Assembly: GCA_947000775.1 (NCBI GenBank)
Contig: CAMQGK010000140.1
Location: forward strand, 1,202,501-1,266,500
Direction: 5' to 3'
DNA from: Pterois miles
Lineage: Eukaryota > Chordata > Actinopteri > Perciformes > Scorpaenidae
Length of the DNA: 64,000 nucleotides
Position 1 is the stretch's first letter. The number at the start of each line of letters is the position of its first letter. Shown in pieces: positions 23,968 through 34,172 of the stretch. The notes under the pieces are model-generated. The model had not been told where the DNA came from and did not search any database. It was given only the letters and a program-made list of their open reading frames with translations. Position numbers and translations under genes: made by a program.

Positions 23968-24139
23968 TTTGAGCCTGTTCATACTCTGAAAGACTGCTCA
24001 ATGCACAAAAAACAATGACTTAGAGTCAGCTTTTCAATTTCCTGTGAAATATTCAAACCTTGACTGTCAATGTTAACATATTAAATTGTTTTAACATCAG
24101 TAATTTCTTAAACGCACTATCACAATCAGTCTTTCGGGG
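21565..24139. other. Intronic DNA with simple repeats
   Basis: It holds G(11) near 21907, C(9) near 22082, an A(15) run near 22360, an A(13) run near 23298 and the GATA repeat at 23935-23967. The longer open frames at 23.0-23.5 kb are crossed by the poly-A and have no recognisable domain. Confidence 0.5.
23935..23967. repeat. (GATA)8 microsatellite
   Basis: A tetranucleotide run of about 33 bp. Confidence 0.95.
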
Positions 24140-24762
24140 GTTGCAGTGTGCTATGGTGGAGATACTGGCTTCATAAGAAACTATAAACCTGAGCAATCTG
24201 TTGGTACTGACCATGTCATACTAGCTCACGAAGGAGGTTAAATAATGCTACGTTAGTGACAAAATTTTTGTGAGGAAAATCTGGCATGGCCATTTTCAAA
24301 GGGGTCCCTTGACCGATGACCTCCAGATGTGTGAATGAAAATGGGTTCTCTGGGTACCCTGGAGTCTCCCCTACAGACATGCTCTCTTTATGATAATCAC
24401 ATACAGTTTGGATCAAGTCATAGTCAAGTCAGCACACTGACACACTGACAGCTGTTGTTGCCTGTTGGCCTGCAGTTTGCAATGTTATGGTTTGAGCATA
24501 TTTTTTATGATAAATGCAGTACCTGTGAGGGTTCCTGGACTATATTTGTCATTGTTTTGTGTTGTTAATTGATTTCCAGCAATACATACTGCATATACAT
24601 ATATTCGCATAAAACAGCATTTGCCCACTCCCATGTTGATAAGAGTATTACTTGACAAACCTCCCTTTAAGCTAAATTTTGAACAGATAGAAAATGTGTG
24701 ATTAATCATGGAAAATCATGCAGTTAATCATGATTAAATATTTCAATTGATTGACAGCTCTA
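24140..24762 (+). mobile_element. GGGCTGTCAA-family element, copy 2
   Basis: It has the same core as the copy at 21.0 kb (GGGGTCCCTTGACC, ATGAAAATGGGTTCTCTGGG, TTATGATAATCACATACAGT, CAGCACACTGACACACTGAC). It keeps the right terminus, where GATTAAATATTTCAATTGAT is followed by TGACAGCTC at 24752-24760. The left boundary is approximate. Confidence 0.78.
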
Positions 24763-25284
24763 ATTCTAACAAAAAAAACATCAAAACAGGGTGTGCTATA
24801 GCTATAAATAACTACACAATGTACTGTAATACAAAACAAAATATCTTTTTTTAATCATCTTTACAAGCTTCCTAGTCAACACCTGCTCACACAGTGCTAC
24901 TCCTGAAGGGTCAACTCCATCCAGCTCCTGAAATGAAAACTGCCACGAAGGATGAACTACTGCCAAAAACGTCACATAAAGCTCCTGTATCATTATTCAA
25001 CAGTTATGTGTACTGTAGTAAGCTGCAGCGCAGGCACACAGATAATGTGTCACTTTACATCTTAGTCACAGCTGTTACTTTAGTAATGACAATGTTATAC
25101 GATTCTGTCCTTGAAACCCCAAACCTGCTCCGTACCGGGCCAACAACCTCTCTACGCTCACTGCATCATGATAACTAGTACAGTTCATTGTGTTAATGCT
25201 ACAAGACCTTCATGAGATATGGCCCTGGTCTCATTGTGATCTTAAATATACATCCACAGCAGCTACTGTGTGAGCTAGACTTAG

Positions 25285-25346
<62 letters not shown>

Positions 25347-26639
25347 CACACACACACATACACAAATGTTGTAACATTATCACATGGACAGAATGAAAAC
25401 AAAAACCTTTTCATGTGATGATACTGATAGTGCTCACTTTATTAATAGGCTAATTTAAGGTATGATTTAAGCTAATATGGTCAGTTTGTGTTCGAGTTAA
25501 AGGGTTGAAGTTGATGTTACAGTAGCTTAAAGACTGACTGTATCACGTATTGTAATTCAAACCTCTCTGCAAGTGAGTGTGCGTGTGTGTGTTGTTCATG
25601 TATACATGCAGGTGACTGTGTGTATGGACAGGGGAGATTAACAATTCAAATATTGTACTGTGCTATAATGTTTCACTTTGTCATCAGCGAATGTTAACTG
25701 CCTGCTGGCTTCCTTCCAGGTGCTAAGGCAAGCAAACCTATTTGAATGGCTGTGGGTGTTATGCCTTCTTCTTCTAGCTCTGCCAAATGTTTACACAAGT
25801 TTTACCCTGACCACTTTAATAAAATAAAAAAAACGTGTTCCTTGTTCCTTGTGACTTGTAATCTTGGACTATTGGGCAGTTTTATCCATTTGTCATTTGC
25901 CTAAATGCAAAATCTTTATCAGTAAAGAAAAGAGTCATGGAACGAGTGGAGCAGTGCAATGTGATCTCTTTACAGTATAGGTCCAATGGCATTCAACAGA
26001 AATACCAATAACTGCATCTTTTGTAATAATAATAGTAATATTTAGCTTTCCATGATGCAAACTGATATCGTTCCTTCAAATGAAAGCCTGTCGGTGATCA
26101 TTATCTAAGGCATCTATTCCCACTGCAAATTACCAATAAAAGTGTCAGTTATATTGGATACGATGTCGTGCGTAAAAACGCATGTGCATGAACACAAAAG
26201 CTGATCAATAAATTCCAATATTTCCTCCTTTAGATATAATTTCAAACATCTAGTGCTTGATGAAAATGAATCCTAAAAAGTTATTATGTGCGTAATTATG
26301 ACATTGGATGTATGCACAAAAAGGTGTTAACCAAGCTTTTAGGAATATGCGACTCTTCATGGAAACACTTTCATCGAGCAATGAGGCAAAAAAAAGACCA
26401 ATTAATATACAGACAAACTGCACTATATACACCTTAGCGCATTACAAATAGCCCCGATCTATAACCAGCTGTCACCATCACATTTAGACGCAATCTTGAT
26501 AGTTTATTGGCTGAATTGTGCATATGATGGAACTTGTGTGGATAGTGTGTTTCCCCAGTTATGTTTACATTGTAAACGAGGAATAGTTTGCCGGTTTACA
26601 TGTATTCAATTTTTAGGAAAGGAGAAAAAAACGCACATA
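24763..26639. other. Intronic DNA with a long CA repeat
   Basis: Apart from the CA repeat at 25287-25364 and a short TG run at about 25578-25593, nothing is recognised. Confidence 0.5.
25287..25364. repeat. (CA)28 microsatellite with imperfect extension
   Basis: The run is perfect to 25343, then CTACACACACACACATACAC. The repeat is long enough to be highly polymorphic. Confidence 0.96.
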
Positions 26640-26830
26640 TTCAATTAGTGAGCATTCGCCAGCGCGCTGGAGAGACCGGTGCGCTCCAACTCAGCTCACA
26701 GGACAGCTACAGCACAACGACCCCGTAGTTTAACCAGATGAACACATTAGTAAATGCTAATTACAGGAAAACCCCACGTGCACGAGCTCAGAGCAGGTGT
26801 CGCGTGTGCTTTTCTCCTGAGTTTAAAACA
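26640..26830. promoter_or_regulatory. Promoter-proximal intronic element candidate
   Basis: This unique-looking, CpG-containing stretch lies 0.2-0.4 kb inside intron 1. It includes AGCATTCGCCAGCGCGCTGG, the E-box CACGTG near 26775 and AATGCTAATTACAGG. Position and composition suggest regulatory sequence. No specific factor is implied. Confidence 0.25.
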
Positions 26831-27044
26831 ATGTGCACATCTGAAATAAAAGAAAGTTCAGTCATAACGCAGCTCAATTTAATTTATCCCGTGGGCACAC
26901 TAGTGCAGCACTAATGGTCTTCCTACACATATATATGGCCCACCATATGTAACCAATGTACTTGTGCGCGCGTGCATCATCCCACCGAGTGCTGCACATC
27001 TGATCGGACCGACTATAAACTGGTAAAGTGGAGATAATGGTTAC

Positions 27045-27128
27045 CTTGTTGGAGTGGTAATAGTCCAAACCGGAGTCAGTACATGAACCCACACTTGAAG
27101 GGGGAGCTGGATAAAATCTGACGTCCAT
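27045..27128 (-). CDS. tox2: TOX-family HMG-box protein, first coding exon (probably tox2)
   Basis: The exon encodes 28 residues, starting MDVRFYPAPP at 27128 and ending LDYYHSNK. It stops exactly at AAG|GTAACC, with the donor GT at 27044-27043, in phase 0. TOX proteins begin MDVR-Y-P and, as I remember them, splice after the NK or GK preceding the FDG segment, so start, length and donor all fit. LDYYH is closest to TOX2 (LDYYHGGK from memory), whereas TOX has LDPYYCNK. The ATG context GAGATGG (purine at -3, G at +4) is strong, and no in-frame ATG lies upstream within at least 170 nt. TOX proteins are nuclear DNA-binding factors active in lymphocyte and neural development. The HMG box lies in later exons outside the window. 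Assignment to the TOX family is firm; paralogue choice is less so. Confidence 0.88.
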
Positions 27129-27330
27129 CTCAGAGTCCGCAAGACTGACGGCATGAAAGCGTAGCTCCAAAAAACCTGAGCGACTTCTCTCTCTCTTTCT
27201 CTCTCTCTGTGTATCTCTCTCTCCTGCACACTCTCTCTCTTCTCTCTTGTGTATTAAACCGAGCAAAAAGTAGTGGAAGAAGAGGAGTGAGTCGTTCACT
27301 CTTCACATCCGTCCTACACTCACTTCTTCG
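27129..27330 (-). other. Probable 5'UTR of the TOX-family gene
   Basis: Directly upstream of the start codon on the minus strand. It is dominated by a CT tract on the plus strand (27185-27248), so the transcript would be GA-rich. An out-of-frame ATG at 27154-27152 with weak context (T at -3, C at +4) precedes the main start by 26 nt. The 5' end of the transcript cannot be seen, so the right boundary is a guess. Confidence 0.5.
27185..27248. repeat. CT/GA-rich tract in the presumed 5'UTR
   Basis: Imperfect (CT)n interrupted by TTTCT, GTGTATC and CTGCACA, giving GAGAG repeats on the transcribed (minus-sense) strand, 57-120 nt upstream of the start codon. Confidence 0.85.
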
Positions 27331-27800
27331 GCACTATCTGGGCATTCAGCACGGTGATGCTCTGATATAACATCCCTATAAAGTTCAGGAGAAAGAGAGA
27401 GGGGGGCTGCCCGCCTCACAAGAAAATGGAAAGTCAAATGGTAACTGGAGTTGTCTGTCAGTGAGCCGAGCCGTGCTGCAGGTAAAGATGCAAAATGGAT
27501 CTTGTCGACGGTTTCTCCACAAAAACGCCCCGTGCTCCGTTCCTGGTTTCCAGGCGCGCTGTAGCTTTGTCATGTGGGAGCGCTCACATACATCCATGCG
27601 TTCCCGTCCACAGAGGGACTGCTAGGCTGCGACCTCTACTGGTCAGAGGAGGGACAGGCGGACGGAGGCTGGGAGGACTGGCAGGGGGGTGGTGGAGAAG
27701 AGTCCTCCCAAACCGGTTGGGGTCAAGGCCCCACTGCCCTCTCAGGACAGTCTACACACTAGACTTAGCTTAGGCTACTCTGTCAGAATGTAAGTGCAGC
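27331..27800 (-). promoter_or_regulatory. Probable promoter region
   Basis: CpG is locally raised at about 27500-27600 (GTCGACGG, ACGCCCCGTG, GGCGCGCTGT, GAGCGCTC), consistent with a CpG-type vertebrate promoter upstream of the minus-strand exon. There is no convincing TATA box in minus orientation. The start site is not determinable from sequence alone. Confidence 0.45.
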
Positions 27801-28225
27801 TACAAGCCAAGTATTCCTTTCTGTAGGCCTATAAGACAAGAATATTTGATAATACCATAATAATAATATAAGATAATTATAATTAGAAGACAATATAAGT
27901 ACATCTTGATCAAAAGATTAAGTACAAACAGGCATATAAACCAAGTAAGTATACTCTGACTTTTCTGCGTCCTTGTTGCTATGAGTCAAGTATACTTAGA
28001 CTTTTCTGTATACTTTCCAGTAAGACCCAAGTATACTTAGACTTGTCTGTGTCTTTGTCACTATGAGCCAAGTAAACTTAGACATTTCTGTATGCTTGCC
28101 AATATGAACCAAGTATACTTAGACTTTTCTGTATACTTGTCAGTATGAGCCAAGTATAGTTGTGCATACTTTAAGTATATCTCTGATAAGTACATACAAT
28201 GTAAACTGAGTATACTCTTATTGGT
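27800..28225 (+). repeat. 41-bp minisatellite array 1 with flanks
   Basis: From about 27940 to 28155 there are five or so units of about 41 bp with consensus CCAAGTATACTTAGACTTTT followed by CTGTATACTTGCCAGTATGA. The unit holds the palindrome AAGTATACTT. The array is followed by ATCTCTGATAAGTACATACA, which also follows the second array at 28.85 kb, and GGCTACTCTGTCA precedes it near 27771 as GGCTACTCTATCA precedes the other. The unit and its flanks therefore spread together. Confidence 0.8.
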
Positions 28226-28778
28226 AATAGTTTGCATTGTAATGAAAACAAATATAACTCTATCCCAAGTTACTTTAACACTAATCTGTCTGGTTTTAAA
28301 AGATGTGAAGAAATAGTTGTATTTTCTCTAATCTAGCTCTGATAGTATCACAGAGATCACAGCCAATACCTAACCTCCTACTGGCTCCAGTCCTCCCTTG
28401 AAGAAAAAGGCATCGCCTGCACACTTACTCCATAACACAGAAGTTTAATAATGACAACTTCTTCAATGACACTGTTTTGTATGTGATGTGCACATAATTT
28501 CTCTCCTTCAGTCCTTCAGATTCTAGTCCGCAAAGACTTGAAACTTGACTTGGACTTGCAAGAAATGACTTCTGAGCTTCTCTGCTTTTTAGGTCATGAG
28601 AGTATACTTTGTATACTTTAACTTATGGTACTAAGCCAATGATAAACTTGCTCCTTTTGCTAATTGACTTGATGATTTGTGATGAGATTTTTTTAATATA
28701 ATCAAACATGTTGTTGTCACATCCCTTTCCTTTTACTTTCCTTTTTTCCTTTTACAAACTGTAAAAATACAGTTTAAT
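28226..28778. other. Spacer between minisatellite copies
   Basis: AT-rich sequence, with one partial AGTATACTTTGTATACTT match near 28600. No gene is recognised. Confidence 0.45.
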
Positions 28779-29010
28779 AGGCTACTCTATCAAAAAGTAA
28801 GCACAACTTACAATATTTTACACACAAAACAATATTTTTACTTTTCTATAGACTTGACAGTATAATACAAGTATACTTAGACTTTTCTGTATACTAGTTA
28901 GTATTAGCCCAGTATACTTATACTTTTCTGTATACTTGCCAGTGTGAGTCGGGTATACTTTTGTTAAGTACACTGTATCTCTGATAAGTACATACAAAGT
29001 AAACTGAAAG
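28779..29010 (+). repeat. 41-bp minisatellite array 2 with flanks
   Basis: GGCTACTCTATCAAAAAGTA leads into about 2.5 units (28845-28955) of the unit described for 27.94-28.15 kb, followed by ATCTCTGATAAGTACATACA. This is a shorter copy of the same composite repeat in the same orientation. Confidence 0.8.
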
Positions 29011-29107
29011 TCTCTTATTATAAGTTCAGCACAGCACACTTGAATAAACTTAATTTTGCTCAGGGAATGGATGAATGTGTCCACTCCTTGTAACTGAAGT
29101 AGTACCA

Positions 29108-29552
29108 CAGGGGTGGAAGAAGTATTCAAGTTATTTACTGCCGTAAAAGTAGCAATAACACACTGTCAAAACATTCCATTACGCAAAAGTCCTGTATCTT
29201 ATTGTCACTCAAGTAAAAGTACGAAAGTACAGTATTTGCAAATGCATTTAAAGTATCAAAAGTAAAAGCACTTAATTCACTGATTTTACTGTTGTAACTG
29301 GTCACGACTTAGCTGTACTTGACTATTTTATGTACTGCTGTGTGGTTTAATCTATAACACAGCATCACATTTTATAAACGGATCATGTTTTCCAAGTAAA
29401 ATCATTACAGTATTTGCAAAGAAGCAAGTAACTGTAGCTGTCAGATAAATGTAGCGGAGTAAAATGTACAATATAAGAAATAATCAAGTAAAAACACCTC
29501 AAGATTGTACTACAGTGCTTGAGAAAATGTCTTTGGATACATTCCACCACTG
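29108..29552. mobile_element. hAT-type MITE (CAGKGGTGGAA ends)
   Basis: The left end is CAGGGGTGGAAGAAGTATTC and the right end reads ACATTCCACCACTG, so reversed it starts CAGTGGTGGAATGT. The length is 445 bp. The interior is rich in AAGTAAAAGTA motifs and has CACGACTTAGCTGTACTTGA and GTAGCGGAGTAAAATGTACA, as in a very common fish hAT MITE from memory. The flanking octamers TAGTACCA and GTCTACCA agree at 5 of 8 positions, fitting an old hAT-style 8-bp duplication. There is no transposase. Confidence 0.8.
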
Positions 29553-30480
29553 GTCTACCACCACACCAGTAGGCTACTTATGATGTTACATTTATATTTT
29601 AAAGTAAATACAACTCAAGAATCAAAAGTTTCCAAAGACAATAAATACAATATGTTGAATATTGAATTTAAAGGAAATGTCTCCAAATGTATGGCTAAGA
29701 ATTAGAAGAATATGATTATGGTTTGGATATGTTACTCAATGTAAACATCATATAGCTTCAGTGTTATAAATAAATAAATAAATCAGGCCATGTTGTTATA
29801 CAATGTGGACTGCAACTCTAAAGCTGTTCAAGAGGAAAGAAAAAAATGTAGGAAATCAGGGTTCAAGCTGCTAACAGGCTCATTATTTTTGCATGACTGG
29901 GGTCTTGCTATAATCCAGACTAGAAAATCTAACATTTTCCTTTTGTTTCTCTATAATGTCACAGAGTGGACGGCCAGGATGTCCATTAAAGAGTAGCATG
30001 TTAGGAGGGACACGGCAGAGAGTTGTGTAGAATAACTCAGAGAAGAAAAGACCAAATACATGTGTAGTTTGTATATTTTTGATATAGTGTTTAACAGGAA
30101 AGCCAGTGAATTACGACTTCATGTTGGTGATCACTGGAAGGCAACACAATAGGGGTTAAAAACACCAACTATGTTAGCATAGATGCATGCATTTTTGTTT
30201 TGCGATACCTCTTACATATGTGAATGACTTTGACCCCACTTGTTATGATGTGTAGCATCACCATAATTTAGGCCATGAAGTTCATGCTAAGCTATCACTT
30301 TTGGTGAAGTCTGTTTAAATCCACCGCCTACAGCTACTTCGGAAATGCTCTTCTTTTCACTTTATTTAATTTTGATGCCTGTCTTCTATGCAGCAGGCAG
30401 CTGAATACACACTGAGAACAGATAGACTTCTCATGGTAGCTGAGATAATATATATTGCTACCGTGCTCCAGCTTTGACCC

Positions 30481-30521
<41 letters not shown>

Positions 30522-31620
30522 CACATTTACACACAGCTGGCCAAATGCAAAACATACTCAAGCAGCGGTCGACACAACAGGATGTAAACACAGAACAATG
30601 TCCAACCGGAGCTTCAAATAGGCGCAGAGAGGGAAAATAACGCCGCTCACAGCCAAACGTGTTTCACACTGTTTTTTAAGAATGGGGTTGAGTGGTGTTA
30701 TGTGCTCACTCATACATGTAGGGAAATGTTTTTAATGTGTTTTTGCAAGACAGAGCAACATGTAAGTTATGCATACTGGCCAATGTGTGTATTTTTGTGC
30801 TTTTGGTACATGTGTGTGTTAACCAAGCTGCCATTGTCATCCCAGTGGGTGACTTGTTGGCCCCCTCAAGACCATGCCTATGTCTGTGTAGCTATTACGC
30901 GGCATGGCGGATCTGGCCCTGGGGTGTGAGCCTGTTTTAATACCAGGCACAGATGGGTCGCACCGTGGGCTTGCTGTGGCGGTCTGCCATCAGCTGCCAG
31001 CTCAGGCTGTCCTGAATCTGAGCTCATGAGGTTAACTGTCACAAAGACGCCAATTCCTCCTCATTTTGTCCCTCTCTGTTGCTGTCTGTCGGATTCTTCT
31101 CTGACTAAGTCTCACTTTCTCTCTTACCGTCACTCGGTGTTTCAGTCGCTGTGATACAGTACACAGGGGTATCTGGCACAGGCTGACTCATGGCTTCATG
31201 GGAAAGGAATGCGTGTGGCGTTTTGTGTTGCAGCGCTGCGTAACGTAGAGTATTGGCCACACAGAAAGGGAATTACTGTATGCCACAGAGAAGGAAACAT
31301 GTTTGATTAAAAAAAAAAGGGGGTGGAAGAAAACTGGCAAATGGAAAAAAAGAAAGAGGTGAGGGTTGTGGGGTGGAGGTTTGAACAGCGAGGGCCTCAG
31401 ACTGGTGTAACATGTAAATAAGGGGGGATGACGCAGGGAGGGAAAAGTCAAAGTTTAACATCAATCTCAACCATTTATCCGTTTTTTCCACACTGACGAC
31501 CCAGAGATGCCACACGATACCAATGTCATTTTACTACTGGCTCACAAACCTTCTTAGATGTGGGAGCAAACGTCAAATACCTTCCACAGAGATAAACAAA
31601 ACATTAACATTTTTAAATGA
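29553..31620. other. Upstream flank with simple repeats
   Basis: It holds (TAAA)4 at 29767-29783 and (CA)18 at 30483-30519. Nothing else is recognised. Confidence 0.5.
30483..30519. repeat. (CA)18 microsatellite
   Basis: A perfect dinucleotide run. Confidence 0.96.
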
Positions 31621-32133
31621 TTAAAGCAGCAGTGGGTAGTAATGGAGCACATATGATTCAAAAACACAGATTTTCATAAAACGGTATATCCTGACAGTAA
31701 TGTTTGAGACAGGTAATGTGAAAAAAATAACATGCCCCTATGTCCTCTGGTACTCCTTGAAAAACAACCAATCAGAGCTGATCTGGAACAGGCAGCACTG
31801 ATCAAATATGAATCAATATTCTGTCACTGAAATCACTATTTAGCTGTAAAATTAGAAAGTTTGTGACCCTGCAGCCATGTTGACATCAGCTGGGGAAATA
31901 CCAAGCACCACCCACCAGCCAGAGCACAGCCAATAGGAACGCTCTCCCTGAAATGACCTGTGATTGGCCAAAGTCTCCTGTAACAGGCTAGATTTTCTAA
32001 AGCCTGAAAACAGCCATGAGGAGGTGCAGAAGTCTAGTTTTCTCTCTGAACACTTGAATTATAATATGCTGAAAGGTTATTGTGGATTTTTTGCCCATTG
32101 ATGCCAAAAATATCCTGCCTACTGAAGCTTTAA
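31621..32133. mobile_element. TTAA-flanked MITE with AGCAGCAGTGGGTAG ends
   Basis: TTAA at 31621-31624 and 32130-32133 flank about 505 bp. The left end reads AGCAGCAGTGGGTAG and the right end, reversed, reads AGCTTCAGTAGGCAG, so the inverted repeats match at 11 of 15 positions. Inside are CCAAT-type motifs in both orientations (AACCAATCAGAGC, CAGCCAATAGG, TGTGATTGGCC), as in the TTAA element at 7.1 kb. There is no transposase frame. Confidence 0.78.
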
Positions 32134-32982
32134 ATCACAATCCCTTTTTTCAGGAAAAGCCATACTTTAAAAGCTATGTTATCAATGAGACCTTTAAACA
32201 TGTGTAACACTAAAGAACAACTTCTCCCAGCGTGGGATGCAAATCATATCATCCAGCCTACCATGTTGAAATACGTTCATCCACTCAGAGCAATTAGCAA
32301 TAACACTTTTTATTGTTCTCGGTATGTAAGAGCTCCTGCTAGCAACAGGAAATGAGAAGAAAATATAAAACAATATTTTCCATTACGGGTTACGACCCAG
32401 CCGGTACTTAGATGATGTCAGCAGTACTGGTTTTATAACTCTGTCTGAGCTTAAGTGATCTTACTTTTCGAACACTGATAACTAATTTTCCTCAGTAGAA
32501 AGATAACTTGGTGGACATGGTGACTCTCAACCCTCGAAAAAATGTCAGTTTCTGAAGGAAAGGAACTCAGTAATGTGCTGTAATGCTTTGTGCTTTTACA
32601 GGAGCATTTAGGGAGAGCGGCACAAGACAAAGACTGTTTTCTTCCTTTTCCACTTTGCCCCTTAGATTTCTCCTCTTCCATTTAAGTGAGCTGTTAATTA
32701 TTCTTGCACTTGGACATGTGCTCTGATTACCACCAATGAGCAATAAACAAAACAATAATTCTTCCCTTTATCTCAAGACACAGCGTGACTGTTTTTTTTC
32801 TTGTGCGAATTTTCTGCTTTTCCTTGTTTGTTTTTCATCACTGTATATCATTTACAAGTTTTAGCACACTGTGAAACCAAATGTTTAAACAATATATTAT
32901 AAAGAAGAGAACACTGAGTCTATGCTGTAATTGTTAGGTAGGTTTTAAATTGATCTTTATCACAGAAAATGTAGTTTTGAAT
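32134..32982. other. Upstream flank, nothing recognised
   Basis: No repeat or coding signal is recognised. Confidence 0.5.
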
Positions 32983-33288
32983 AAGAAGAAGAAGAAGAAG
33001 ATATTCCTTTATTAGTCCCACGAGGGGAAATTCAATTTTTTCACTCTGTTGTTAACTTATACACGGTACATGCAGACCCGAACACACACATGCACAAACA
33101 TGCAACAATGGAGAGATGTCAGAGTGATGGGGCTGCTCCTGACAAGCGCCCCGGGCAGTGCCCAAGAGGTAAACTGGCACCTCTCCAGCTATCAGTTCAC
33201 ACTCAGTTCTTGGTCCATGTCGGGACTTGAACCGGTGACCCTCCGGTTCCCAAGCCAACTCCCTACAGACTGAGCTACTGCCGCCCCC
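32983..33288 (-). mobile_element. tRNA-derived SINE with an AATTTCCCCTCG tail
   Basis: Read on the minus strand from 33288, it starts GGGGGCGGCAGTAGCTCAGT, giving an A-box (TAGCTCAGTCTGTAGGG). A perfect B-box GGTTCAAGTCC follows within the first 75 nt, together folding as a degenerate tRNA head. The 3' end reads AATTTCCCCTCGTGGGACTA then ATAAAGGAATATC and a (CTT)n tail. That tail resembles the 3' end of L2-type LINEs in fish. It is not a functional tRNA, because an anticodon arm and acceptor pairing are not kept and the body continues for about 230 nt. Confidence 0.82.
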
Positions 33289-33935
33289 AAATGTAAATAG
33301 CAAATGTAACTTTCTTTATTATGCAAAACTATTACTGTAAAACACTCATAAGTTGTTTTATTATATGCTACGTATAATATATAGACATATATTTAAAGCT
33401 TACAATCGCGTTCTGCATGGTAATGTGATAGTCAGCCATTCGCAGTGATAGATCACCTCTACTGACCTTGAAATTATAAATCTCCATCAGTCTGAGAGGT
33501 TGTGAGGTACTGAGATGAAACTATCTTTATTGGTCAAAATAACAGGCACTAAAAGGTACTTTAAATATTCATTATATCATAATCCTGTCACATTTTAAAA
33601 TGGTGCTTACTAGAATAAGTGAATTGCCTTCTGAACACATAAGACTAAGCAAGAGTCTACATGCTAGCTGCTCCGTGAGGTAGCTCTTTGAGTTAAATGC
33701 TAATATCAGTAAGCTAACACATTCACAATGATTTTGTCAACATGATGATACTTACCACATAAACCCTCTTAGTTTAACACAAAGTACAGCTCTGTGGCTG
33801 ATGGCAATGCAGAAATGTGATTTGGAAACCAAAGTAAGGGACTAATCGAGGACCCCAAAGTTATTACTAGTCGTCCTGAGTAATTTCATCTTCATCTGAG
33901 GGTAACATGAATGTGTACTAAATTTCATGTAAGCA

Positions 33936-34045
33936 TGAGTGGTTGTCTGTCTATATGTGCCCTGCGATGGACCGGTGACTGGTGCCTTCGCCCACCCCCC
34001 CACCCCCCGTGACTCCTAACGGGATAAGCGTTTGCGGATGGATGA
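33936..34045 (+). mobile_element. 3' fragment of a V-SINE-like element
   Basis: GAGTGGTTGTCTGTCTATAT, TGTGCCCTGCGATGGACCGG, CCTAACGGGATAAGCG and GGATGGATG follow the order of the 3' part of the full element at 13641-14022. The head and the central domain are missing. It has a C-run insertion (CCCACCCCCCCACCCCCC). Confidence 0.8.
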
Positions 34046-34145
34046 ACCTGGTTGGACCTCCTTTTTGGAGCCTTATAGAACCAAATTCGAGAGGACTTTG
34101 AAGATAGAGCCTTTAATTTTCTTCTCACATCATAGGGCCGTTAAT

Positions 34146-34172
34146 AAAAAAAAAAAAAAAAAAAAAAAAAAA
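34146..34172. repeat. Poly-A tract, 27 bp
   Basis: An uninterrupted A run about 100 bp downstream of the SINE fragment. The intervening sequence is not recognised. Confidence 0.93.

Larger units (their letters stand above)
1..27044 (-). other. Intron 1 of the TOX-family gene (5' part, incomplete)
   Basis: This is the region downstream, on the minus strand, of the GT donor at 27044-27043 that ends the first coding exon. No minus-strand reading frame in it resembles the later TOX exons, which carry an acidic region with an IPPITPP-type motif and a lysine-rich HMG box. Exon 2 is therefore inferred to lie beyond the left edge, giving an intron of at least 27 kb. A very large first intron is normal for TOX genes. 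A short exon 2 hidden inside cannot be fully excluded by eye. Confidence 0.7.

Noticed and set aside
27129..27299. 57-codon in-frame extension upstream of the MDVR start
   Set aside because: It has no ATG (only a GTG), consists largely of Arg/Glu from the GA repeat, and the TOX family begins at MDVR.
27377..27383. TATAAAG as a TATA box
   Set aside because: It is on the plus strand, whereas the gene is on the minus strand, and nothing is transcribed rightward from here that I can support.
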